Origin: Gemmatimonadetes bacterium 13_1_40CM_69_22
GTDB taxonomy: Bacteria > Gemmatimonadota > Gemmatimonadetes > Gemmatimonadales > GWC2-71-9
Direction of reading: 5' to 3'
Assembly (NCBI GenBank): GCA_001917665.1
Contig: MNEL01000042.1
Location: forward strand, 1 to 64,000
Length of the DNA: 64,000 bases
The position numbers and the translations under genes are program-made. Of this stretch, positions 8,927 to 16,987 are shown one piece after another; position 1 is the first letter of the stretch, and every line of letters begins with the position of its first letter. The notes under the pieces are model-generated. The model was not told the origin of the DNA. It saw only the letters and a program-made list of their open reading frames with translations, and searched no databases.

Positions 8927-10362
8927 GCTCCGCCCTTCGCCTTGCGGCGCTCGCGGGTTCGTTTGGACCGCTGCGTGAGCTTCACGTGCTCGGGGCCGCG
9001 GTCGTCCGGGGGCGTGAGGTACCCCCACTGCAGTACCCCCTCTTGCCGGTAGTTCTTGCCGAGCGTGAGAGCGAGTTGCGCCTTCATCAGCTCGCGACCG
9101 AGGTAGAAGGCGTGGGTGGCCTCGTCGACGCCGAGCCGGGCGAAGATCTCTTGGATGTCGGTTCCCCGCACACAGAGCTCGTCGTTGAAGACGGTGATGA
9201 CGTCGCGATCGGCGAAGATCCGGAAGTTCGGGTCGGTCACTCTGGCCTGCAGCTCGCGCAGCTCGGTTTCGCGGTAGGCGAGGATCGTCGGATCCTTGAG
9301 CGTGACCAGCCGGTCGTCCACGCCCTTGGGGAGCGACTTTTGCCTCACGGCGTGGTGCATGAGGCGGCGCGCGATGTCGACTTCACGCACCACGCCGCGG
9401 GCCCAGGGGATGACCTCGGTCGTGAGGACCGCTCGCACGCCCAGCTCTTCGCAGATCGCGATCAGCAGGGCGTTCACCCCCGTCGTGTCGGCCGCAGTGA
9501 GCTCGGTGATGTTGCCGATGCCCATGAACAGCGGCGCGGCGGGGTAACGGCGGCGCACCGCGGCGAAGCGCTCGAGCGAGGCGAAAAAGCCAAAGCCGAT
9601 CGGCTCGATGACGGGGTCGATCAGGTACGTCACGCCCCAGCGCTCGAGCGCCGCGATGCTCGGCTCCAGCGTCTCGAGGCCCTGGCCGAAGTCGGGGATC
9701 ACGACCACACGCGTCTTCCTGCCCGCGAAGTCCCGCGCGACGTCGAGGTTGGACTGGTTGACGGACAGCACGAGCTCCGCACCGGCCGCCACGGCCGTGC
9801 CGATCTCGCCCACATCGAAGGAGTCGACGCTCACCCGCATCCCGGCGCCGACGAGCTCGCGCACCACGTCCGCGAGCTCGGGGAAGGCGCGGCCGGGGGT
9901 GCAGCCGATGTCGATTACATCGGCACCACTCGCCTGGTAGTGCTCGGCCTCGCGCCGCAGCGCGTCGCGCGCGAGCCGCGGGGCGTTGTTCACCTCGGCC
10001 ACGATTTCGATGTCGTACGCCCCGTACTCTCGCGCGATCGCCGCGCGGCCGAAATACTCGGGAATCTGGTGCAGGTCCTTCGGCCCCTTCTCCACGCGCA
10101 CCCCGACGCGCTCCGCGATGACGGCGCCGTCTCCCTCGCACAGCCCCGGGATCAGCACGAGGTCGGTGCCCGGCGGGACCACCAGGAAGCGCGCGATCCA
10201 CGGCGTCGTCATCAGCGCCGCCACGGTGATCTTCATAACCGCGATGTCGTAGGCGAACGCGGGCGCCATTTCGGCGAGCGTGCGGCGGAGCGCCGGCTCG
10301 GCGAGCTTGCCCGTGACGAAGAGCACTCGCCGGGGTCCGGCTTCCGCCGGGGCGGGCGTCAC
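8923..10362 (-). CDS. Dihydropteroate-synthase-like protein of H4MPT synthesis
   Basis: 479 residues. The central part (about 150-400) has the TIM-barrel pterin-binding features of dihydropteroate synthase relatives: SGADVIDIGCTPGR, MRVSVDSFD, ELVLSVNQSN and PLFMGIGNITELTAADT. N- and C-terminal extensions are those of the dihydropteroate synthase-related/DUF6513 group found in methanogens and H4MPT methylotrophs. It probably couples the pterin to the RFAP-derived arylamine. The start is GTG at 10362 (GTGA overlap with the pterin dehydratase). The C-terminus is strongly basic (QRSKRTRERRKAKGG). The exact reaction is inferred from the family and context. Confidence 0.87.
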   Translation of the reverse strand: MTPAPAEAGPRRVLFVTGKLAEPALRRTLAEMAPAFAYDIAVMKITVAALMTTPWIARFLVVPPGTDLVLIPGLCEGDGAVIAERVGVRVEKGPKDLHQIPEYFGRAAIAREYGAYDIEIVAEVNNAPRLARDALRREAEHYQASGADVIDIGCTPGRAFPELADVVRELVGAGMRVSVDSFDVGEIGTAVAAGAELVLSVNQSNLDVARDFAGRKTRVVVIPDFGQGLETLEPSIAALERWGVTYLIDPVIEPIGFGFFASLERFAAVRRRYPAAPLFMGIGNITELTAADTTGVNALLIAICEELGVRAVLTTEVIPWARGVVREVDIARRLMHHAVRQKSLPKGVDDRLVTLKDPTILAYRETELRELQARVTDPNFRIFADRDVITVFNDELCVRGTDIQEIFARLGVDEATHAFYLGRELMKAQLALTLGKNYRQEGVLQWGYLTPPDDRGPEHVKLTQRSKRTRERRKAKGGA

Positions 10363-10718
10363 CGCGGGTCGCCCGACCGCACGAACTTGTTCGGCGTCCC
10401 CTCGAGGGCGCCGCCTTTCGGACGCCACAGCACCGATTCCTCGATCTTGCGCGCCAGCTCGAAGTCCTTGTCGGTAATCCCACCGGCGGCGTGGTTCTGG
10501 AGCTTCACGATCACCCGGCCCCACGTAACCGACAGGTCGGGATGGTGGTACGCCGCCTCGGAGCAGTAGCCAATCGCGTTCACCAGCATCAGTGTGGTCG
10601 GCCAGCCGTCCGTCTTGTAGGTCCGACGGATCCAGCCGTCTTCGTACCACCACCCGGGGAACTCCTTCAGCTTCTGCTCGATCTCGGCGTCGCTGTAGGT
10701 CGGCTCCTTCTGCGCCAT
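10359..10718 (-). CDS. phhB: Pterin-4a-carbinolamine dehydratase family protein
   Basis: 119 residues. The family signature AAYHHPDLSVTWGRVIVKL is intact, including the paired histidines that act on the 4a-hydroxypterin. Homologues recycle tetrahydrobiopterin. In this operon, between an SDR and a dihydropteroate-synthase-like gene, a job in pterin processing for H4MPT is more likely. AAGGAG precedes the ATG. No phenylalanine hydroxylase gene is seen nearby, which argues against the classical recycling role. Confidence 0.88.
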   Translation of the reverse strand: MAQKEPTYSDAEIEQKLKEFPGWWYEDGWIRRTYKTDGWPTTLMLVNAIGYCSEAAYHHPDLSVTWGRVIVKLQNHAAGGITDKDFELARKIEESVLWRPKGGALEGTPNKFVRSGDPR

Positions 10719-10739
10719 ACCAATCTCCTTGTCCGGAGG

Positions 10740-11576
10740 CTAGACGACGCCCCCGCCGTTGATCAGCAACATCTGACCGGTGATGTAGGAAGCCGCATCC
10801 GAGGCGAGGTACACCGCCGCGTGGGCGATGTCCTCCGGCACGCCCCAGCGGCCCAGCGGGATCGACCGTGTGATGCGCTCCTTCACCGCGGCGTCGAGCG
10901 TGCTGCCGTACGCGGTCTCTATCCAGCCCGGTCCGAGCACGTTGACGCGGATGTGGGGCGCCACCGACTGCGCGAGCGCTCGGCTGAAGGAATACACCCC
11001 GCCCTTCGCGGCGCAGAAGACCTCGCCGTACCCGCCCTTCATCCCAGTGAGCACGTGGTCCCATGACATGTTGAGGATCACGCCCCCCGGAGGCTGGGTC
11101 CGCATCAGCTCCACGGCCTTCCAGGAGGCGAGCACCGTCCCCCGCAGGTCCACGGCGAGCAGCCGGTCGAGCTTCTCCACCCAGGACGGCCCGTCCCGGC
11201 GCCCCCCCCTCTCCCCCGTGAGGATGTCGGCGCCCGCATTGTTCACCCACACGTCCACCCGGCCGAACGCGCCGCGCACACCAGCCACGAGCGCCTCCAG
11301 GTCCCGCGTCTCGGTGACGTCGGCGTGCAGGGACTCGGCGCGGCGCCCCTGCGAGCGAACGGCCTCGGCCGTCTCGTCGGCGCCGCGACGGTTCGCGCGA
11401 TACGTCAGGGCCAGGTCGGCGCCGGCGTCTGCGCACGCGAGCGCGATCGCACGGCCGATGCCGCTCGAGCCACCGGTGACGACCACGACCTTACCGGCGA
11501 GCGTCGCGTCGGCGGCGCCGGCCGCCGCACCGCGCGGCGCCGCCTGGAGTGCTCCTTCCGGCTGTCGCTTTGACAT
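10740..11576 (-). CDS. Short-chain dehydrogenase/reductase with altered active site
   Basis: 278 residues. The Rossmann signature TGGSSGIG is at 34-41 and NNAG at 112-115. Ser171 and Lys191 of the catalytic set are present. The expected catalytic tyrosine four residues before the lysine is Phe187 (VFCAAK), with a tyrosine at 183 instead. The first 28 residues form an Ala/Gln-rich extension. GGAG precedes the ATG by five bases. Position between lactate permease and pterin genes suggests a pterin reductase-like or structural role in H4MPT synthesis. With Tyr replaced, catalysis may be impaired or use another residue. Confidence 0.85.
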   Translation of the reverse strand: MSKRQPEGALQAAPRGAAAGAADATLAGKVVVVTGGSSGIGRAIALACADAGADLALTYRANRRGADETAEAVRSQGRRAESLHADVTETRDLEALVAGVRGAFGRVDVWVNNAGADILTGERGGRRDGPSWVEKLDRLLAVDLRGTVLASWKAVELMRTQPPGGVILNMSWDHVLTGMKGGYGEVFCAAKGGVYSFSRALAQSVAPHIRVNVLGPGWIETAYGSTLDAAVKERITRSIPLGRWGVPEDIAHAAVYLASDAASYITGQMLLINGGGVV

Positions 11577-11585
11577 CGGGGCTCC
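11561..11585. repeat. 25-bp direct repeat, copy A (right side of lctP)
   Basis: Matches 13305-13329 at 23 of 25 positions. On the minus strand this copy carries the Shine-Dalgarno and first codons of the SDR gene. The second copy lies just before lctP, so the permease gene is bracketed by the two. Confidence 0.7.
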
Positions 11586-11590
11586 ACTGC

Positions 11591-13264
11591 TCACTTCACG
11601 ATCGTCAGGCCGTGCGGCACGGCGCCCGAGAAGACATAGGCATACAGCAGGACGATCACGCCGACGATGGCGCCCAGCGCAATGGAATGCCAGAACACGT
11701 GCCGGAAAATCATCCCCTCGTTGCCGACCTGATTGGTCGCCGAGGTGGCCACGGTGATGGACTGTGCGTCCACCATCTTGCCCATCACGCCGCCCGCCGA
11801 GTTGGCCGCACACATCAGGATCGGATCGAGCTTGAGCTGCTCCGCGGTGATCCGCTGCAAGCTACCGAACAGCGCGTTGGACGACGTGTCGCTGCCCGTC
11901 AGCGCCACGCCCAGCCAACCCAGATACGTGCCGAAGAAGGGAAACAGCCAGCCGGTGCGCGTGAACGCCAGACCCAGCACCGCATCGAGTCCCGAGTAGC
12001 GAGTCGTGAACCCCAATCCCAGCATGAAAGAAATCGCGATGACCGCCAGCTTCATGCGCTTCAGCGTGTACCAGAAGATCTTCGCGAGCTGGACCGGCCC
12101 CACTCCGAGGACGAGACCCGCGATGATCGCGGCGATGAAGCAGCCGGTCCCCGTGGCCGAGAGCCAGTTGAAGTCGTACCGCGCCGCCTCCGGCGTCAGC
12201 TTGGTCACGACCGGCGCTGCGCGCGTCACCGCATTGTGGAGCAAGGGGACGTTCCAGATCGGCGTGGTGGCCCGATTGATGGCGCCCTTGACGGCTGGCA
12301 GTCCCCACAGGAACACGAAGACGGAGAGGATCGCGAAGGGCATCCAGGCCTTGACGATCTGGCCGGCGGTGTGCTTGCGGACGGCCGTGGCGTTCGCTTT
12401 CGGCTGTCCCGCTGGAATCGCGGCACGCTCGTCCTCGAACCTCCAGACCTGTTTCGGCCGCCAGAACCGCAGGAAGGCCACCGTCGCGACCAACGAAACG
12501 ACGCCCCCCGCGATGTCGACGAGGTTCGAATCCACGTGGTTGGACCAGAGATACTGCGTCAGGCTGAAGGAGGTCCCTACCACCAGGATGGCGGGCAGCA
12601 CCTCGAGCGTTTCGGCCCAGCCCACCATCGCGCGTACCAGCCAGAAGGGCACGATGATACCCGTGATGGGCAGGATGCGGCCGATCATCGCGCTCAGGTC
12701 GGACTCCGGCAGACCCGACACCGCCGCCAGCGTGTGCACCGGCGTCCCGATCGCGCCCCATGCGACGGGCGATGTGTTCGCGATCAGGTTGAGCGCCGCC
12801 GCATGGAACGGCTTGAATCCCAGGCCGATCATGAAGGCCCCCGCGATCGCCACCGGAGCCCCGAACCCCGCCGCCCCCTCGATGAAAGCGCCGAAGCAGA
12901 ACGCCACCAGCAGGACCTGCAGCCGCCGGTCCGGGGTGATCCCGGCCACCGACTCCTTCATGATCTCGAACTGGCCGGTGTGTACCGAGATGTCGTACAG
13001 GTAGACGGCGGCGAGGACGATCCAGGCAATCTTGACGACGCCGAATGCCACGCCGTAGAGGAAACTCATGCCCGCCAGCGGGAACGGCATCCCGAAGACC
13101 GCGACGGCGACGAGGACGGCCGTGCCGGCGCCGGCCATCGCGCACCAGTGCGGCTTTACTTGCAGCCCGGCGAGCAAGCCGAACAGCACCAGGATCGGTA
13201 ATGCTGCGATGAGAGTGGACAGGATCCAATTGTGCAGCGGATCGTAAACCTGAGTCCACGCCAT
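11591..13264 (-). CDS. lctP: L-lactate permease family transporter
   Basis: 557 residues of the LctP family of inner-membrane proton symporters for lactate and related 2-hydroxyacids such as glycolate. Twelve or more hydrophobic segments are visible. Family motifs include FIEGAAGFGAPVAIAGA, TSPVAWGAIGTPV, GSDTSSNALFG and NSAGGVMGKMVDAQSI. AAGGAG lies seven bases before the ATG at 13264. The gene sits inside an otherwise cofactor-biosynthetic series and is flanked by 25-bp direct repeats. It may be a later insertion or supply a carbon or glycolate route for the methylotroph. The substrate is not determined by sequence. Confidence 0.93.
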   Translation of the reverse strand: MAWTQVYDPLHNWILSTLIAALPILVLFGLLAGLQVKPHWCAMAGAGTAVLVAVAVFGMPFPLAGMSFLYGVAFGVVKIAWIVLAAVYLYDISVHTGQFEIMKESVAGITPDRRLQVLLVAFCFGAFIEGAAGFGAPVAIAGAFMIGLGFKPFHAAALNLIANTSPVAWGAIGTPVHTLAAVSGLPESDLSAMIGRILPITGIIVPFWLVRAMVGWAETLEVLPAILVVGTSFSLTQYLWSNHVDSNLVDIAGGVVSLVATVAFLRFWRPKQVWRFEDERAAIPAGQPKANATAVRKHTAGQIVKAWMPFAILSVFVFLWGLPAVKGAINRATTPIWNVPLLHNAVTRAAPVVTKLTPEAARYDFNWLSATGTGCFIAAIIAGLVLGVGPVQLAKIFWYTLKRMKLAVIAISFMLGLGFTTRYSGLDAVLGLAFTRTGWLFPFFGTYLGWLGVALTGSDTSSNALFGSLQRITAEQLKLDPILMCAANSAGGVMGKMVDAQSITVATSATNQVGNEGMIFRHVFWHSIALGAIVGVIVLLYAYVFSGAVPHGLTIVK

Positions 13265-13304
13265 GGCTCGCTCCTTGGATGTGCCAGCGGCTTCCAGGGC
13301 ACGT

Positions 13305-13329
13305 GCTGTCGTTTTGACATCGGGTCTCC
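13305..13329. repeat. 25-bp direct repeat, copy B (left side of lctP)
   Basis: Second copy of the repeat at 11561-11585, with two mismatches. On the minus strand it preserves a GGAG followed by ATGTCAAAACGACAG, a vestige of the SDR translation start just upstream of lctP. It also overlaps the -35 element of the rightward mfnB promoter. Confidence 0.7.
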
Positions 13330-13342
13330 GGAAGCCTAACCT
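13314..13342 (+). promoter_or_regulatory. Likely promoter of mfnB
   Basis: TTGACA (13314-13319) is followed after 17 bases by TAACCT (13337-13342), about 40 bases before the mfnB ATG. The -35 is perfect and the -10 fair. It sits in the 117-bp gap between divergent lctP and mfnB. Confidence 0.5.
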
Positions 13343-13381
13343 ATCGGCGGATTTGGGACACCCACAAGGGAGCCACCGCAC

Positions 13382-14101
13382 ATGCAGCTGCTCGTCAGCG
13401 TCGCCGATGCGTCCGAAGGGCGCGCCGCCCTGCTCGGCGGCGCGGACGTGATCGACGCGAAGGACCCGCGGGAGGGCGCCCTGGGCGCCGTGCGACCGGA
13501 GGTGCTGGGAGAGCTCCGCGCCGCGGTCGGTGCCGGCCGGCCCCTGAGCGCGGCGCTCGGGGACGCTGGACCCCCGGTGCTGGTCGAGTGCCGCGCCCGC
13601 GCGGCCGCGCGCCTCGGGGCGACGTTCGTGAAGGTGGGATTCCGCGGCGCTGCCACCGTGTCGCAGGCGCGCCGGCGCGCGGCGGCGGCACGCCGCGGCG
13701 CGGGCGTGCGGACTCGGGTGGTCCTAGTCGCCTACGCCGACTGGCCGCGCGCCGACAGCCTCGGGCCCGGCCCGCTCCTTGAGCTGGCGGTGGAGATCGG
13801 CGCGGCAGGCGTGCTGCTCGACACGATGGCCAAGGATGCGGGCTTGTTCATGCTGCTCGACCCCGCGGCGGTGGGCGAGTGGGTCGCCGCGGCGCACGCG
13901 GCCGGCCGGTTCGCCGGTCTCGCGGGCAGCCTCCGGGGAACGGACTTCGCCATGGCGCGCGCGCTGGGCGCCGATCTCGTCGGCGTGCGGGGCGCCGCAT
14001 GCGTCGGCGGCCGGACCGGCCGCGTCTCACGCGGGCGCGTCGCCGCGCTGTCAGCCCTGGCGCGCGCGGCGCCCCCGGTTGCTGCCACCGCCCTCGTCTA
14101 G
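13382..14101 (+). CDS. mfnB: (5-formylfuran-3-yl)methyl phosphate synthase (MfnB)
   Basis: 239 residues of the MfnB/DUF556 TIM-barrel family. The enzyme makes the furan precursor of methanofuran from two glyceraldehyde-3-phosphates. The N-terminus LLVSVADASEGRAALLGGAD is characteristic. Lys27 (DAKDP) matches the position of the Schiff-base lysine known for the archaeal enzyme, and further lysines are at 84 (FVKVGF) and 151 (MAKDAG). GGGAG precedes the ATG. It is one of only two rightward genes in the methylotrophy region. Its last 51 bases overlap the kinase gene on the other strand. Confidence 0.93.
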   Translation: MQLLVSVADASEGRAALLGGADVIDAKDPREGALGAVRPEVLGELRAAVGAGRPLSAALGDAGPPVLVECRARAAARLGATFVKVGFRGAATVSQARRRAAAARRGAGVRTRVVLVAYADWPRADSLGPGPLLELAVEIGAAGVLLDTMAKDAGLFMLLDPAAVGEWVAAAHAAGRFAGLAGSLRGTDFAMARALGADLVGVRGAACVGGRTGRVSRGRVAALSALARAAPPVAATALV

Positions 14102-14668
14102 CGCCACATCGAGCTGCCCGAGGTCGTCGGCCGTGATGATGAAGTGCTCAACTCCCGGCGGCAGGGTGCGCAGGAAGAAGGGATCGACCAGCTTGCGTGG
14201 GTCGCCCCCCGCCGGTTTGATCAGGACGATGCGCCGGGCGCCGAGCACGCCGGCCAGCCAGGCGGCGATACTGTCGCTCGTGATTTCCCAACTGTGGGGG
14301 AGCGGGTCGGCCGTCCGGACCCAGCGGTACGGCGCGAGCACGGGCAGGCGGCCGGCCTGGCGCGCGGCCGCGATCTCCGGCTCCTGCTCAACCAGCACCG
14401 CGCCCGGAAGCCGAGCGGTCAGGGCGTGGGCGTATTGATCCATGCCGAGCACGGCCATCCAGTGCGCCGCGTCTTCGCCGATCTTCATCCGCCGGAACAT
14501 GGTGCGAACGGCCTCTGCGAACGGCCCGCCGCCGGGCACGATGACGAGCCGGCGCCGCGGGCCGAAGGCCGTGAGCGCCTCGATGACGAGATCGAGGGCG
14601 CCCGCTTTGCTCAGCAGTCCGCCGCCGACCTTCACCACCGTATGGACGATGCGCGGCTCGTCCGTCAT
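14051..14668 (-). CDS. Amino-acid-kinase-fold protein, MfnE-like
   Basis: 205 residues. The amino acid kinase fold is shown by VVKVGGGLLSK at the N-terminus, LVIVPGGGPFAEAVR and ITSDSIAAWLA. Homologues beside mfnB and mfnF phosphorylate the aminomethylfuran intermediate of methanofuran (MfnE). The ATG overlaps the mfnF stop as ATGA, so it is translated after mfnF. The last residues are read from DNA that also encodes the end of mfnB in the opposite direction. Assignment as MfnE depends on context, because the fold alone fits several substrates. Confidence 0.82.
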   Translation of the reverse strand: MTDEPRIVHTVVKVGGGLLSKAGALDLVIEALTAFGPRRRLVIVPGGGPFAEAVRTMFRRMKIGEDAAHWMAVLGMDQYAHALTARLPGAVLVEQEPEIAAARQAGRLPVLAPYRWVRTADPLPHSWEITSDSIAAWLAGVLGARRIVLIKPAGGDPRKLVDPFFLRTLPPGVEHFIITADDLGQLDVALDEGGGSNRGRRARQG

Positions 14669-15696
14669 GCGGGCACCGGTTTCACGGCGAGCTGCGCCGC
14701 GAGCAGCAGCGCCACCGCCGCCGCCGGCGCGTGGCGGGCGGCGGGGCCGAGCGCAGCCGAGAGGTGCGTGACCTGAAGGGCGGCGCGTCGCGCCGCCTCT
14801 GCAGCCAGGAAATCGCCCAGGCCGGTGACGACGGCGAGCGTGAGCGCGGGATGACCGCGGCGCGCCTGTCCGACGGCTGCGGCGATGCGCGCCGCCTGAG
14901 CGTCCCACAGTGCATCGGCGATCGCGTCGATCGCGGCCTCGTCGAGCATCTCGCGATCGCCGCACACCACCCGCGCGAGCCGCTCGCCGGCCAGCTCTCG
15001 TGTCACCGGGCGCCCGTCGGGCGTGGGGACCGAGTAGTCGGGCGGCGCGAGCTGGCCCCGCCAGACGTGGACGTCGCCCGCGAGAGCGAATCCCTCCGCC
15101 GACACACCGGTCGGCCGCCCGCCGAGCGGGACGGTGGCAGCGATGGCCTCCGCCGGCGTGCGCAGTGCGCCCGTGTACACGAGCTCTTGCTCACGCAGCC
15201 GCTCGGGGTCCGTGCGGCCGAGGGCGGCGGGGACGCCACCCACGATCGGGACGATGTCGGTCGTGGTGGACCCGACGTCGATCAGAATGCAGTCCGGGAA
15301 GCGGCGGGCCACCAGGCGCGCCGTGGCCGCCCAGTTCGCGGCCGCGACGGCAAGCGGGTCGCGGCGCGCCTCATCCGCCGTGCGCCAACCACCGTCCACG
15401 GCGTAGACACGCACCCATCCGTCCGGAAACGCCTGCGTGACGGCGTCGAGCACGAACGCGACGCCCTCCCGCTTGGTGCGGAACAGCTGCGACAGCTCGG
15501 CGGTCATGGTGACGCCGTGGGCGTCGTCCGGCCGCGCGCCGAGCTCTCGCCCGAGGCGGTCGAGCAGCGGCACGAGCGCGGCGGGGTCGCGCTGGATCTC
15601 GAACGGCACTGCCCGGACGGCGACGACGCGGGTCCCCGCGACGCGTGCCGCCTTCGTGTTGACGCCGCCGATGTCCCAGCCGAGCACCTCCTTCAT
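14665..15696 (-). CDS. mfnF: H4MPT-linked hydantoinase/oxoprolinase-family protein (MfnF)
   Basis: 343 residues. GWDIGGVNTKAA and LIDVGSTTTDIVPI are the two phosphate-binding signatures of the ASKHA-type hydantoinase family. The whole matches the H4MPT-linked C1-transfer group (TIGR03123). In archaea this is MfnF, which joins the aminomethylfuran diphosphate to the gamma-glutamyltyramine unit of methanofuran. The start ATG lies 26 bases from the divergent HisA-like gene, so their promoters must overlap. It is first in a two-gene unit with the MfnE-like kinase. Confidence 0.87.
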   Translation of the reverse strand: MKEVLGWDIGGVNTKAARVAGTRVVAVRAVPFEIQRDPAALVPLLDRLGRELGARPDDAHGVTMTAELSQLFRTKREGVAFVLDAVTQAFPDGWVRVYAVDGGWRTADEARRDPLAVAAANWAATARLVARRFPDCILIDVGSTTTDIVPIVGGVPAALGRTDPERLREQELVYTGALRTPAEAIAATVPLGGRPTGVSAEGFALAGDVHVWRGQLAPPDYSVPTPDGRPVTRELAGERLARVVCGDREMLDEAAIDAIADALWDAQAARIAAAVGQARRGHPALTLAVVTGLGDFLAAEAARRAALQVTHLSAALGPAARHAPAAAVALLLAAQLAVKPVPA

Positions 15697-15722
15697 ACGC
15701 GGGGTCTCCCGAGGGCGTTGCC

Positions 15723-16505
15723 GTGCGCGTGATCCCGGCGCTCGATCTCCAGGCGGGTCACGCCGTGCTGGCGCGCGGCGGCCTGCGGGACGCCTACGCG
15801 CCGGTCGAGTCGGTGCTGGTCACCTCCCGGCGGGCGGGAGACGCACTCGCGCTGGCGCGCGCGTTCCGTGAGCGGCTCGGCTGCGACGAGTGCTACGTCG
15901 CGGACCTCGACGCGATCACGGGCGGGGGGCGGCAACGCGTCCTGGTGAAGGCGCTCGCCGGATTGGCCGGCCGGATGCTCGTCGACTGCGGCGCCGCGAC
16001 TGCGGCGGGCGCGGCGGACACGGTCGCGGACGGCGCCGCGCGCGTCGTGGTGGGGTTGGAGACGCTGCCGACGTTCGGCGCCTTGAAAGCGATCGCCGCG
16101 GCGATCGGGACTGAGCGGCTCGTGTTCAGCCTCGACCTGCGCGACGGGCGGCCCGTCCTCCGGCCCGGAGCGCCCCATCACGGGCCACCCCTCGAGTTGG
16201 CGCGCGCGGCGGTGGGGGCGGGGGCGACCGCGCTGCTCGTGCTCGATCTCGCTCGCGTGGGGACCGGGCGCGGGCCGGATCTCGGGCTGGTGGCCGCGAT
16301 CCGGCGCGCCCATCCGGAGGTCGAGCTCCTGGCCGGCGGCGGCGTCGGCTCGCTCGCGGATCTGGAGCGGCTCGCCGACGCGGGGTGCGACGGGGCGCTG
16401 GTCGCGGCCGCGCTGCATGCGGGTGGAGTGGACAGGCGCGACCTCGACGCCGTGCGGCGTCGTGAGCCGGCGTGGCTCGGGCGTCACTCGAGCGACTCGC
16501 GATAA
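15723..16505 (+). CDS. HisA/HisF-related TIM-barrel protein, H4MPT-linked
   Basis: 260 residues, GTG start. RVIPALDLQAGHAVLARGG is the HisA-type N-terminus, and SLDLRDGRPV and LLAGGGVGSLADLERL are phosphate-binding loops. No histidine genes are nearby, and relatives of this kind recur in H4MPT gene clusters of methylotrophs. Its reaction there is unknown; an isomerase or condensation on a ribosyl intermediate is a guess. It lies alone on the plus strand between divergent mfnF and the convergent PTPS gene, which it overlaps by 22 bases. Confidence 0.83.
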   Translation: MRVIPALDLQAGHAVLARGGLRDAYAPVESVLVTSRRAGDALALARAFRERLGCDECYVADLDAITGGGRQRVLVKALAGLAGRMLVDCGAATAAGAADTVADGAARVVVGLETLPTFGALKAIAAAIGTERLVFSLDLRDGRPVLRPGAPHHGPPLELARAAVGAGATALLVLDLARVGTGRGPDLGLVAAIRRAHPEVELLAGGGVGSLADLERLADAGCDGALVAAALHAGGVDRRDLDAVRRREPAWLGRHSSDSR

Positions 16506-16987
16506 GTCGCCGACTGGCCGAAGTTCTCCTCGACCTCGACCTCGATCGCCCGCAGCGCTACGCCGGGCGACGCGGTGAGCTCGCGGCAGACGCGCCCGGC
16601 GAGGTACTGCGCCAGCATCTCGACCGTGGTGTTCGGGATCGGGAGCAGCGCGCAATCGATCTTCGGAAAGACGTAGCGCGGCCTGCCGTTGACGGCGACC
16701 GCCACGCTGTCGCCCTCCTCCCGAACCTGGAGCTTTGGGTTCTGGATTGGCAGCAGCACCTTGTGGTCGAGCTCGTCGGTGAGCCGCTTCATCAGCTGTT
16801 TCAACTCCGAGAAATCGACCACGTAGTGCGCCTCGGGGTCGAGACCGCCTTCGACCAGGACCCGGGTGCGGTAGTTGTGGCCGTGCAGCGTCTCGCAGCG
16901 GTGTCCCGGGAACGTGATGAAGTGCGCGGACGCGAAGACGTGGTTGTCCTTCGTCACGGCGACCGTGAACAGCTTACGCGCGGCCAT
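16484..16987 (-). CDS. 6-pyruvoyltetrahydropterin synthase/QueD family protein
   Basis: 167 residues. The zinc-binding histidines and catalytic cysteine of the family are visible in FASAHFITFPGHRCETLHGH. VVDFSELKQLMKRLTDELDHK and PTTVEMLAQYL resemble the substrate-binding parts (here NTTVEMLAQYLAGRV). Queuosine or biopterin synthesis are the usual roles. In this operon it more likely provides a pterin precursor for H4MPT. The ATG at 16987 is preferred over the longer frame because family similarity begins there. It overlaps the end of the CitG-like gene by 14 bases. Confidence 0.88.
   Translation of the reverse strand: MAARKLFTVAVTKDNHVFASAHFITFPGHRCETLHGHNYRTRVLVEGGLDPEAHYVVDFSELKQLMKRLTDELDHKVLLPIQNPKLQVREEGDSVAVAVNGRPRYVFPKIDCALLPIPNTTVEMLAQYLAGRVCRELTASPGVALRAIEVEVEENFGQSATYRESLE

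Noticed and set aside
15723..16505. True HisA of histidine synthesis
   Set aside because: No other his genes nearby, and the gene sits within H4MPT genes where a HisA-like paralogue is known to recur.
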